This document shows, piece by piece, positions 1-11,500 of a DNA stretch of 64,000 nucleotides; the first letter of the stretch is position 1, and the number at the start of each line of letters is the position of its first letter. The position numbers and the translations under genes are program-made. Origin of the DNA: Escallonia rubra (lineage: Eukaryota; Streptophyta; Magnoliopsida; Escalloniales; Escalloniaceae). The notes under the pieces are model-generated. The model saw nothing but the letters and a program-made list of their open reading frames with translations. It did no database searches and had not been told where the DNA came from. The stretch spans positions 1 through 64,000 of the forward strand of contig JAVXUO010001085.1 of the NCBI GenBank assembly GCA_033065855.1, given 5' to 3'.

Positions 1-1149
1 TTACCATTCTCTATAAATTGACTATTATATTTTTGAATCTTTTGAGTATATCTCAATGTGTTGTACAAATCCAATGGACAAAAAGACACATAAATAATCT
101 TAATCTAAAACTCAACTCACCACCACAACCATCACCCCCGCCCTGCCACACACATCACCCTGCAATCACCATCGCCACTGATTACTCGTAAATTGATCCA
201 CCACTGGTATACCATCTCATTACTGCCATAGTCCATTATTGATGCGATCATCAATCCACAGCCCTCAAAACCTCCAACGTCGTTGTATCACCTGCTCGAT
301 CTTGTAAATCTAGATGTGTCTGTTAGCGTGCGTGTTTTTTGGATGGTGGTTGTTGAGGGCATCCATGAGTGCGTTTTCTCGTGCGTGTAATTATTTGGCT
401 TGATGACGGGTTAGGTGAAGATGGGTTTGATAATATTGGTGCCATGGTAGTAGGTTCAATAGAAGCGATGGTAGTGGCTCGGATTTGAGATGTAGTTTAC
501 TATCGCTTTTACTGAAGATGTGTCGATGGTTTAGTTACAAACGGTGATATGGTGCGTTCATTAAGGCATTCCTGGTGATTCAAATTTCAGACGTGGGGTG
601 GAAATAGTGAGCATGGATAATCGTTGTGGGGGATTAAGGTACTGTGGGCTTCTGCATGTGGCTATGGTGATGGTGATGAGAGAGTGGAAAAAAAGTGGTT
701 GATATAGGAATAGAGAATTAACGAAAAAATTTTCTTGAAATCTGAAAAAGAGACCCACTAACCAGAGCAAATTCATGCTACACGGCCAAGAACAGAAACA
801 TGAAATCAAGAGGATACAACATTGTGGAGAACCAGTGGTACTCTGAGAAGGAGAGAAAGAAAGAATCACGGACAATGAACACCTTCCCATAAGAGAGAAC
901 CACACACGCTGACATCACCAAGTAAGCACACTAAGTGCCCATATTTGAGGAGCCACACAAGCACCCATTTGCCCATACAAGCCATGCTTTGCAACCACGA
1001 GTAGTGTTAAAGTGAAAATCAAGCGTCAATTGAAAGTACACAACGCATTTACAAGAAATCATTGTTAAAAAAAAGCGATTTATATAGAAGTCGTGGTTTT
1101 CAGCCACAATTTTAATTGAAGTAAAAACCAAGATTCACTTGAAATTGCA
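1..1149. other. Gene-poor upstream DNA, no supported gene
   Basis: I see no gene I can support here. Bases about 115-480 are rich in CAC/CCA and then GGT/GTGG steps, a compositional style that recurs at 9770-10640 inside NLE intron 4. This suggests fragments of a dispersed repeat family. The open frames present are short, lack splice or domain support, and look accidental. Confidence 0.6.
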
Positions 1150-1460
1150 CAATGTTTTTAACAAAAATCGTCGTGGTTTCCAACGATCCAACGACGAACG
1201 TTTGGAACGAAACACGTTTTCTGTTCATTAAACCAGCAACAGCAAAATGTAAATCGTGACAAGAAAATGCGGTTCAAAACCACGATTTCTAGTAAAACGT
1301 GGTTTGAAACCCCGTTTTATAAGAAACGTGGTTCAAAACCACACGTGGTTTCAAAACACGTTTTACTATAAATCATGGTTTTGAACCACATTTTTCGATA
1401 AATCGTTATTTTGAACCACGTTTCTTGTAAATCGTGGTTTTGAACCACCTTTGTTCTAAC
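1150..1460. repeat. Cluster of short palindromes built on CGTGGTTTnAAACCACG
   Basis: The stretch repeats the words CGTGGTTT and AAACCACG in alternating orientation, spaced by AT-rich linkers such as TTTTATAAGAAA. Each pair forms a small perfect or near-perfect hairpin, and adjacent hairpins can also pair with one another. The same words recur at 1905-2170 and inside the fold-back element at 39880-40190. I infer remains of a fold-back or MITE-like family. No coding potential is seen. Confidence 0.7.
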
Positions 1461-1904
1461 AAAGAAATGTCTTCCAAAATGTGTCTCATGCTTAAGAACA
1501 TTATAACGATGTTTTCTTGCATCTTTAGACTTCCATCTTTGTTAATAAACAAATGTTAACAGACACATGTTGCCAATGACTAATATAAGCTGGTCCATAT
1601 GCTATTGCCTGACATTGCATATCACTTGAACATATTCATTTCCCATGAATGGTAGAAGCATCTACCTCTGTTTTTTAACATATACTTTCCACTTGATGCT
1701 GCCTCTTTATATTTTTAGAAGTGCAATTTTTCCCATTGTTCTTTTTCCTATTCTCTTTGTTTTTGGGTTTAAAGAATGTGAGTTCTTGCACTTTGGTGCA
1801 TTTGGTGTAAGTCATGTTTTGGTATCTGAGGCGCGGAGTGATGCGACGCGAAGAAAGAATGTATCTGGTGCAGGAGGGGTGATGAAAATGTATAGGCTAA
1901 TTTA
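1461..1904. other. Intergenic stretch without recognised content
   Basis: Lies between two palindrome clusters. An 86-codon open frame exists at 1645-1905 (+), but its product is a string of hydrophobic residues with no family resemblance. I treat it as accidental. Confidence 0.5.
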
Positions 1905-2170
1905 ACGCAAATCGTGGTTGGATACCACGACTTCATCTCGAAGCATGTTATCAAAAAACGAAAAGTTGTTAACAAAAGTTGTTCAAATCATGTTTTATTA
2001 AAAACGTTGTTAACAAAAGTTGTTTCAAATCATGTTTCAAATCATGTTAACAAAAGTTGTTCAAGAACACGTTTTATTAAAAACGTGGTTCAAACCACGT
2101 TTTATTTAAAAACGTGGTTCTGAACCACGTTTTTAATAAAACGTGTTCTTGAGACAACTTTTGTCGTGCC
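1905..2170. repeat. Long nested inverted repeat (hairpin)
   Basis: Bases 2050-2091 and 2121-2164 are inverted copies of about 42 nt with only small differences. The 29-nt spacer between them (2092-2120) is itself a palindrome around AAACCACGTTTTA / TAAAAACGTGGTTC. Upstream, 1975-2050 repeats the words ACAAAAGTTGTT and AAATCATGTT. The whole could extrude as a cruciform of over 110 nt. It lies about 430 nt upstream of the NLE start codon and belongs to the same word family as 1150-1460. Confidence 0.8.
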
Positions 2171-2474
2171 AAAAGGTTGTTTTATTCAGAAGACGCGTTT
2201 TGAAAATAATTTTGTAATTTGTTAACAGAATATATTTTGAAAATACGATTTTTAAACCTTGTTTAAATTGAACAATTAACCCTACATTTTATTGAAATCT
2301 TGGATACAAGTATACGTGTCATCAAAATTGAGTTGTTAATTGTATTTTACTAACTCAAAAGATAAAAGCGATATTATTACCGGCTACTAAAGGAGTAAAA
2401 GATTAGCCGAAAAGGGAAAGAAAATCTTTGACCGTCTATGTACACCTTTGGCTGCACCAAGTGCTCATCCCCCA

Positions 2475-2490
2475 AAACCCTATAAACCCT
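2475..2490 (+). promoter_or_regulatory. Telo-box-like element upstream of NLE
   Basis: AAACCCTA (2475-2482) is followed directly by a second AAACCCT (2484-2490), about 100 nt before the NLE ATG. AAACCCTA telo-boxes are a known feature of plant promoters for ribosomal-protein and ribosome-biogenesis genes, and NLE acts in 60S assembly, so the context fits. That this site regulates NLE is inference. I do not see a clear site II (TGGGCY) motif next to it. Confidence 0.55.
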
Positions 2491-2590
2491 TTACCCTTCT
2501 CTTTCAGCCCCTGCAGAAACTTATACTAGAAAGGCGACCTCCGTGAAATCAAAGAAAACCGAATCACACCCACAGCTGCATCGGTAAACA

Positions 2591-5500
2591 ATGGAGTTGG
2601 AAGGCGAAGTACAGGGAGAGTTCAGCAACAACGTTATGTGCCTCTTAACGGACCCAGAAGGGTCTCCACTCGGAGCCCCTATGTTCCTTCCCCAAAACGC
2701 TGGACCCAAAGAGCTCCAACAGATGGTCAATAAACTCCTCAAAAACGTAAGTTCGGTTTTCTTTTGTTTTCTTTTTTATATGGTTGAAGCAGAAGTGACA
2801 TCATCAAGAAACTCAATTTACTTAACATTTTTTTTTTGGTTGAAGCAGAAATGATGTCATCAAGAAACCCAATCACTTTACCAAATTTATGCATACCCTG
2901 TCAATTCACTGTACACTTGTTGGATTGTACTGTTTCTTTCTGTGGACATAATCAAGGTTTATGTGATTTATTGAATTAAGTGTTTGAATTTCTTGTGGTC
3001 TATGAAAGAATAATGAATTTAGTTTTATCTGTTAGAATTCTTCAGCAAGTTGGTGTAGTGAATATGAGAGTCACTACGATCATTTTCAGTAGGGTTGGTT
3101 AAGGATGGAGAAGAAGAATTGTGGAGGAAGAAAGGATTTGTTTCATTTCACAATTTTCAGCATAATCACATTCTCTCTCTCTTCTCGGTTATATGCTCTC
3201 TAACAAACTAACAGAATTTCAAACAAAGGCGGTGCCCTGGCGGGAAAACGTAGCCACACTTAATTGGCCAATCTAAATCAGCTGACAACTAACAAACAGA
3301 CCAATGGCCATATGACACATCAATCCTTATTTGACACTCAGCTTCCAACTCAGCTCCTAATACTGACTGGGCAGCTCACGTGTTATTTTACTGCTAATGC
3401 CTCATATGACGACGTCTTCCTTAATTCAATTTCCCTCTTCATAGCCGGTTGTTCATCCCTGTCACTTCGGCAGCTTCTGGTTGTGGACGGCGAATCCGAA
3501 TTCTGATGGGCGGCCTACCACTGTTAGGCATAACATCCTCCATGTGCCATCCTTCTTCTTGACAAGAAGCACTGGAGATGCAAATGGGGAATTACTTGGT
3601 TCTATAACCCCTGTGGATAACAACTCATTGACTATCTTTTCTATTTCAGCCTTTTGAATTTAGGACACTCTGTAAGGTCTGATGTTAATGGCTTGAGCTC
3701 CCTCTACCAACTGAATTCTATGGTCTTGCAGCCTATGGGGTGGCAATTTGGTAGGCTCAGCAAACACATCATCAAATTCAGTCACCAAGGCTTGTACCTC
3801 CTTGATGTGAACTCCCCCCAGTGTGTTGGTAGTGAGCAGTGACAGCATACACTTGCCCAAACAAACTTCCAGTGTTATGATTCAGCAGCTTGGTTATAGC
3901 CTCATTGGAAATCATTTTGATAGAGACTCCAGATATGCTACTGCCATTTAATTGAACTTCCTTGCCTGAATACTTGAAGGCAATAGTATGTTTAGAGAAA
4001 TCAAAATTGACACTCCCAAGGGTTTTGAGCCATTGCATCCCAAGGACACAATCACACCCCCCAATGGTAGAATCTTCATATCTGTTTGGAATGTCCGTCC
4101 TCCCATACTCAATTGAAATCCTTGACAAACTGCAGTACTGGATATTTTGCTACCATTTGCCTCAGCCACCACCAGAGGATTTGTTGGTGTTAGCCTACAC
4201 TGCAACCTTGCAGCTGACTTAGGGTCCATAAAGTTGTTTGTGGACCCTGTGTCAACCAAAAATGGTAAATGATTTGTTGTTGACCCAACCAAGCACCCTC
4301 ATGGTTGTGTGTGAGGTATTCCCAGCCAGAGCTTGTATGCTAGTCTAAGTTTCCTCATTTTCAACTTCACTGATAGCAGCTTGCATTTCACCTTCTTCTG
4401 TCAATTCCACCTGGTCTGGTATATGGTCAGCAATCAACATTGCTATGGATCTTTTTGGGCACACCTTTTGGTGACCAGGGGTGAACTTGTTGTCACACCG
4501 AAAACCCAATCCTCGTTCTCTTTTGATTTGGTGTTCCTCATGAGTCATGCATTTTACAGGTAGGGTAGGTCTATGTTGGGGTAGGCTTGGGGTAGACAAA
4601 ATGCCTTTGGAACTGGGTGCAGTGGGGAAGTTAGATGTAACCGGGCTAGGAGTTGAAAGAACAGTAGGCGGTTTAGGGTTGAAGGTGTTGTTTGGCTTAT
4701 AACTGGTTTGGGTGGGCCGTTGGTTAGCAGATGGGGTGTGCCTGGTTTGCTTGAAAAGGTTAGAGATAGCAATCTCTTCCTTCCTGGCAATGTGAATTGC
4801 CTTAGATAAGGTTGCCACTTCAAACTGCTCCACACGACTTCTTATTTCGTTTCAAACCCCCCATAAAGCTCTTGACAAAATAACCTTCATCCATTACTCT
4901 AAACTCCTCCACAACCTGAGCTCGCAATTCCTCAAAATAATTGTAATACTCTCCTACTGTAGCCATCTGTTTGAGTTGATTAAAATCTCCGATTACACTG
5001 TCTTGGCTCACATCAGAAAATCTGGCATACAAATCCTTTATAAATCGACTCCAAGTTACTTTCCCGAGAGGTTTAATATAGATAGTGTACCAATATTCCA
5101 CTTGATCCTCAAAGTGAACAGAGGCATACGCCACTTTGAACTCTTCATGTAAGGGACATAATTCAAAATATTGTTCACATTTGGAAACCCAGCCTCTAGG
5201 GTTATCACCATTAAATCGGGGAAAACTCTATTTAGGGAGTTTGGGCATAGAGTTTTCAAATTTTGGCTGACTCAAAACTGGAATCACACTGCTATGATTT
5301 CGAACAGGAGGTGGTGTACTATTACCTTTACTCGTACCAGCTTCTCCTTGCTGCTTAGTTTTTATGAGAGCTTCCAGTCGTGCGTTGATCTATGTGACTG
5401 TAGACAGCATCTCAAACTTCATCTCAGAGTAATTTTTCTGCAGGTCCCCCAACGTCGCGTCCAGAGATCCAAACCTCAAACCATAGGTCTCGAACCTTTT

Positions 5501-8500
5501 TGCCAGACCATCCATTGGGCCTAGCAAATCAGTCTCAATGTGTGATGTTTTGGATTAGCGCGGCATTTTCAGTGAGATCGAACCAGGCTCTGAGATACAA
5601 AATGTAGTGAATATGAGAGTCACTACGATCAATTTCAGTAGGGTTGGAGAAGAAGAATCGTGGAGGAAGAAAGAATTTGTTTCATTTCACAATTTTCAGC
5701 ATAATCACATTCTTTCTCTCTCCTCGTTTATATGCTCTCTAACAAACTAACATAATTTCAAACAAAGGTGGTGCCTTGGCGGGAACACGTGGCCACACTT
5801 AATTGGCTAATCTAAATCAGCTGACAACTAACAAACAGACCAATGGCCATATGACACATCAATCCTTATTTGACACTCAGCTTCCAACTCCTAATACTGA
5901 CTTGGCAGCTCACGTGTTATTTTACTGCTAATAACTCATACGACGACGTCTTCCTTAATTCAATTTCCCTCTTCATAGCCGTTGTTCATCCCTGTCACTT
6001 CGGCAGCTTCTGGTTGTGGACGGTGAATCTGAATTCTGATGGGCGGCCTACCACTGTTAGGCATAACAGTTGGCCCTTCTTCCCCCTCCCCCCCGAAATG
6101 GTGGAAATCATGGTGCTCTATGCGAGGTTGACTGTTTTGGGCTATGTGGCGAAACGTTTGGATTGGTTCAAATGCAAAACATGATAGTAGTTACTGTATG
6201 TGTTGGCGTTGGAGGCTAATAGATGGAAGAAAAATGGGTTGGTCCAGCGTTGCTTGGATACCTAAAGCATATGGAGTGTTCTTCTAGTGCAAATGTGTTG
6301 GTTTGAGTACTAGTATCATGTGCTCATAACTATCGATGGTAAAGGTTTTAGGTTGTCGTGAATGGGAAGCAAGTAGGTAGTACAAGAGTAAAAAGTTGGG
6401 TTGTTGAGTTACCACAGGTTAGGCTACCTTTAAGTTTGGAGTCATTGGATATAGGTGCGATATGGAGATTGCAGAATTGGCTATGGCCCTTGTTATTAGC
6501 GGTGAAAACTTAGATTCCTCTGGCGTTGGCGGAACCTTTTTCTTCATGCGGTTCAGTTGTGATGATGGCTTTGGCCCTTTTAAGTTCATTGGCAAATGCT
6601 AGTAAGTATATGATTTATTTGAAATTCTCATTTATGCCATGCTGACAAAATTCTTTTTTTTTTAACACGTCACTGGGATTAATATTTCTTTTATTTGGTC
6701 AGGAGGAAAGGTTACCTTATGCTTTTTATGTATCCGACAAAGAGCTCGTTGTGCAACTTGGTTCGTACTTACAGCAACACAAAGGTCAGTAAAGCTGAAA
6801 AAAGTGGATTTGTCAAATTGCATTTGATGTCATTTTGTATAGTCAGATTAGTGCGGACTTTATTTGCTAGTTGTGAGGCTTAGATTGAACTTTTTTTGCA
6901 GTCTCGGTGGAGAAGGTACTCACAATAGTTTATCAACCACAAGCAGTTTTTCGAATTCGTCCAGTTAATCGGTGTTCGTCAACAATTGCCGGTATATTTT
7001 CTTGTCCACATTATATTTAATGAACTGGTTATGGTTTGGAAGACATTTATAACCTCTGTTTCCTGTCAGACAGTGTAATTTGGTTTTGTTTTCATCCTTA
7101 TTGTATATACGACTATATATATCTTAGAATATAAGGGTGTAGCATCACTTGGTCTGCCGACGGATGCTTAAGATATTGGATTGGATTTTGTGTACTGTCC
7201 TACAGCTTGTCATCTGTCCGGGGACATTTACCTAGAGGTTACTATGTTTGTTAGAGCAAGTACAATTAGGCATGCTAATCGTCCTGTAGGTTTGTAATAC
7301 ATTGGTTTGCGTGTGCGAAATCTTCCTTTCAAATCAGAAAAGATAAAGCAGAAGCTCATAGGCTTGTTTGTCAACCTTTATGACGTTTGCCGTATTTGAA
7401 CGTTTTGTTTTTTAGCTTGTCAGTCTCATACGAGTTTGAGTGGATGATCTTTTTTGTTCCTTCTGCAATTTTGTCCAATAGTACTTCAAGGTAGCACTTA
7501 CTTGACGCACGTGCTGATGTTAGGAAATAAATGCTTTTGTTGCATTGAGATGGCACGACCATGCAGAAAATATTTAAGGTGCAATAGTGAGGGAGGCAAT
7601 AGTTGCGGATTGGGCAAGAATCAGGAGTATTCTAAATACGTCACTTGAAAAATTTATAACAAGGAATTCGTGGTGCTCATATGCAAGGAGAGTTGTGTAT
7701 AAGAAATCCTTGCAAGCCTTTTTGCCAGGTCTAATGTTTTACTGGATGACCAGAAATAGATATGTTACCTGTAAAATGCCTAATTAAAGCAATTTATCAT
7801 AATGCACGCCACCGTACTGTCTTTTTTCTACTAGTTTTTACTTTGTATTGTAAATGTCCATTGTACATTCACTGGGACTTAGCTATAGTTATAGCATATT
7901 TATAGTTCTCCTAGTCTACGAGCTTGTAATATGACCCATGTCCTTGTTGAGAGCTATACTGCATATGCTGATGGTATATATGCGCTCAATGCCCTCTTTA
8001 CTGCACATACTATTCAGTTCTTGGACTGATTTTGTACTATTCTCTTTTCATCAAGTCCTTTTTCTAGACGTACTTCTCAAGTATACTTCCTTTTTCTAAG
8101 TATGCATGTCTCCCCTTGTGTTGGATGCTGTTCTATTATTTTAGCTTTATCTTATTCTGTGTCATTGACCATCGCTGCAGGTCACACTGAAGCTGTACTT
8201 TCTGTTGCTTTTAGTCCTGATGGCAAACAGTTGGCAAGTGGGTCAGGTGACACAACCGTCCGATTATGGGACTTGAATACGCAGACGCCACTGTTCACTT
8301 GCACAGGTTGGTATCTGTTTGCATAAGCTTCTTTAGAAGCTTTGGGGTTACCTTTGATTGCATACTTGCTGAAAACTATAGAAGACTAAAGATTGCTGAT
8401 AACATCTGGAAACTATACTAGGACAACATTCGTTGTAAAATGTGCTAGGGTAGTCTGAATTACATAAGGTAACGATTAAAGTGAGTGGAGGGCTTGTTAG

Positions 8501-11500
8501 TTATGACTCTCTTTCTGTGCTCACTTTGAGTCTCATTATCTCAGGGTTGGTCAACCGTTTTCTCTCTCTTTTTTTTGTTTAAACCATTTTTAAAACAAGT
8601 TCTGACTAATTTCATTAAAATAAAGAGACAGGGAGATTACGAGTTGGTTGCATACGAAATTAGAAACCGCTAATAGATTAGCAAAAAGGAAATAGAAGAG
8701 GAAACAAGAAGAAAGATAGAAATAATATGATGGTGGAAATTGTAACTGAAGAGCACCTGAAATATAATACTATAACAGATATGATAGTATGGCTAGGGGT
8801 GCTAAACTAGACAGAGATAAATCTACAGGGTACTCACCTAAGGAAGAAAAGACTAGCATAAAAATGGATTAAGATCAATTGCATTAGAGTCATGCAGAAG
8901 CAGTATGGACAGTCCTGAAACACCTGAATGAATCACCACTGTGGGCAAATTCAGTCATTTTTGGAGAGTGCTTGATCAGCCTTCTGTATAAGCCTAAGGC
9001 CTAGGTAGCATGGACGCGGACACCGTGCCCAACATTGAACCGACCGGGACATTGGACACTGCAATTTCCAAAAAATCAGATTTTGGACACTGCAGGACAC
9101 TGCTGAATTTTTTAATATATTTTTATTTCAATATGTGTATATTAATACAATAGAAATAAAAATTAATTGGAGCAGTTGAATTCCGTTCAAAACGAATTAA
9201 AAAGAAAGACAGTAACATGAAATAGTCTCAACAGTAACAAGAAAGAAATTCAGTAACAAGAAACCAGCTGAATGTCTCAATATTATCAAGATTAGAGTCT
9301 CAACAGTAACAGGTGAGAAGAAAAAGAGACATGGAACCAAAGGCATGAAGGACAAGTCTTATAAAGCCAGATGGGTCTGTAAATGAGGTCGGAGATGTTG
9401 ACCTATGGTAAGCTAAGGAAAAGAGAAAGTGATGAGAGAGAAAGACGAAGGGTACCTTTTGTTGGATCAAGGAGAGAAAGAGAAGGGTTTGGTTTTATAG
9501 TTGATTGCCCCTATTAGCTATCATCATTACTGCACTCGGCATTCCTAGGGTTTGGGTTTATAACACTCGCCTACAACTAACTTTCACGATTACACTTGGG
9601 TCCATTTCAAACAAGAGCAGCTCACAGAGTTAATGACATCTTGTGAATACACAGGAATACCCTTGCTATAAATATGATATTTAACTCACAAAAAACCATA
9701 CCCAAACAACTTCGTGGAAAAGAAGAAAAAGAACAACAAAATCCCAAGAGATTCAAGCAACGCAGCCTACATTTCTCCATATCTCAGACCATTGCTGAAC
9801 ACCATCATACCAATTAAAACCTACCGCCACCTTCAAATGAACACGAATCCATCTGTTACCCTGGTCAATAGCTACCACCACACCATCACCAACCTTAGTA
9901 ACGACCATCCCCACACTACCGACCTCAAGTTGGCCACAGTCATTGCTCAAAGATCCAATTATGGGACGTGCCATCACAGTGCTCAATAATCGACGCCATG
10001 ACATTCCATAATCTTCACTTTTTCTTCACCACAAAACCCGATCTGGAATTTGATACCCCTTCCTCCTTTGTCATCACAATACCCACCAGCACCACTATCT
10101 TAGCCTATTATAAACACCATTGACACCTCGTACCCTTTACCAACAGCTGCCATATCCTTGTCACTGCTGTTACCAATACCTGCTACCACCACCGTCACCA
10201 CCGCGGCATATCCATTGTCATCATACCTGCCATTGCACCAATCTCACAACCACAAAACCATCTCGTAATCCCCAGATAGGCACCATCCCATCACCACTGA
10301 CCTCCACTGCCCAACCTCCTCTCTCCACTTCCTTCTCCAGATCTAAAAATTTCTGCAAACCCAATTGATTTTCAGATCCAGAAAGTCATTTCGATTACAA
10401 AAAAGGCCAGCGTGATCTCAAGGTTTATGTTTTTCCCAATTCGGCGTCGCTTTGATTCGATGAGAGTTGGCAGTGAGCAATCATCGAAGCCATAAGTGAG
10501 ATTGAATCTCCATATTGATTTTGGGTCCTTGAAACTGTGGTGATCTGCCATCGTGGTGGTCATGGTTATTGGTGTGGGTTTGAGAAGGTGGCTGAAGGTG
10601 GAGGGTGGTCGTTCGATGGTGACGTACAGTGCTGGTTTGACAGGCTTCTAAATGTGGCTGAAGAAGAAATTATATAGTTGCAAAAAACTAGAACAGAAAA
10701 AAAAAAATTATGCTATTGGAGGTAGTTCGTGCGTAAAAAGAGGCAAATATGACAACATCATTAATTTTTGGTAACCTAATTAAAGGTTAGGTGTAGAATG
10801 TAACAAACTATGAAACACAGTATTCGGAGTGTAATTTGAATAGTTAGCTGTAGCCTTGTGTAACAAACTGAAACCTCAGGAGTGCCGAGTATAATTAACC
10901 GTAGCCCTTAAGGGCATAACCTCTTGCAGTCTTGATTTTTTTTTCATTCCTGAGATGCTGTTCTCCCATATAATGTAATTTCCGTCTCACCTTTATTACC
11001 GATGTCAGTTACTGCATAATATTCACTTGAAAAATTGGCCTCAGATATTGTTGTTTACAGACTTTCCTCACTGAAAAGGAAACCAATGCAGTCATTACCA
11101 AGAAATTGCTTCTCTTAGAAAAGGGTCACTGTCAAGTTCTTTGGTGGTATGAAGCTTATGGATAGAATGTCTGCTCTTCAACTCATTTTACTTTATGGGA
11201 GCGGAGAGCTTTTATTGTTCAATTGCTATGTGAAGATTGTTAGGTAATATTTGCTACTGATGTTGTGCTAACTGTAGCATTATGCTTCACCATACATTCA
11301 GGGCACAAAAACTGGGTTCTGTGTATTGCATGGTCACCGGATGGTAAGCATCTTGTTAGTGGAAGTAAGTCTGGAGAACTTCAATGCTGGGATCCTCAGA
11401 CTGGAAAGGCGTCGGGCAATCCACTTATTGTAATGCCTTCATTTTTGAGTGACTTTTAACTGATAACATTCACATTTCATTCTTTATGCTACTGCAATGT

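Larger units (their letters stand above)
3054..6068 (-). mobile_element. Truncated Ty3/gypsy LTR retrotransposon in NLE intron 1
   Basis: Two direct LTRs (3054-3535 and 5603-6068) begin TGTAGTGAATATG and end AGGCATAACA. The element is flanked by a perfect 5-bp target duplication GTTGG (3049-3053 and 6069-6073). Coding sequence between the LTRs reads on the minus strand, antisense to NLE. Next to the LTR at 5602, the minus strand reads GTATCTCAGAGCC, resembling a Met-tRNA primer site with a small insertion. Only gag, protease and the first part of reverse transcriptase remain. The rest of pol and integrase are gone, and the RT frame runs straight into the 3' LTR at 3536. The LTRs differ by a few substitutions and several small indels, so the insertion is not ancient. 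It adds about 3 kb to intron 1 without touching splice sites. Confidence 0.93.

Noticed and set aside
561-905. 114-codon open frame on the minus strand
   Set aside because: No domain, composition typical of non-coding AT-rich DNA, and no splice or promoter context.
1150-2170. CRISPR-like regular palindromic repeats
   Set aside because: Spacing is irregular, the units themselves are palindromes without unique spacers, and the genome is a plant.
8102-8326. Separate small WD40 gene
   Set aside because: It is NLE exon 4 (8181-8306) with intron sequence on both sides.
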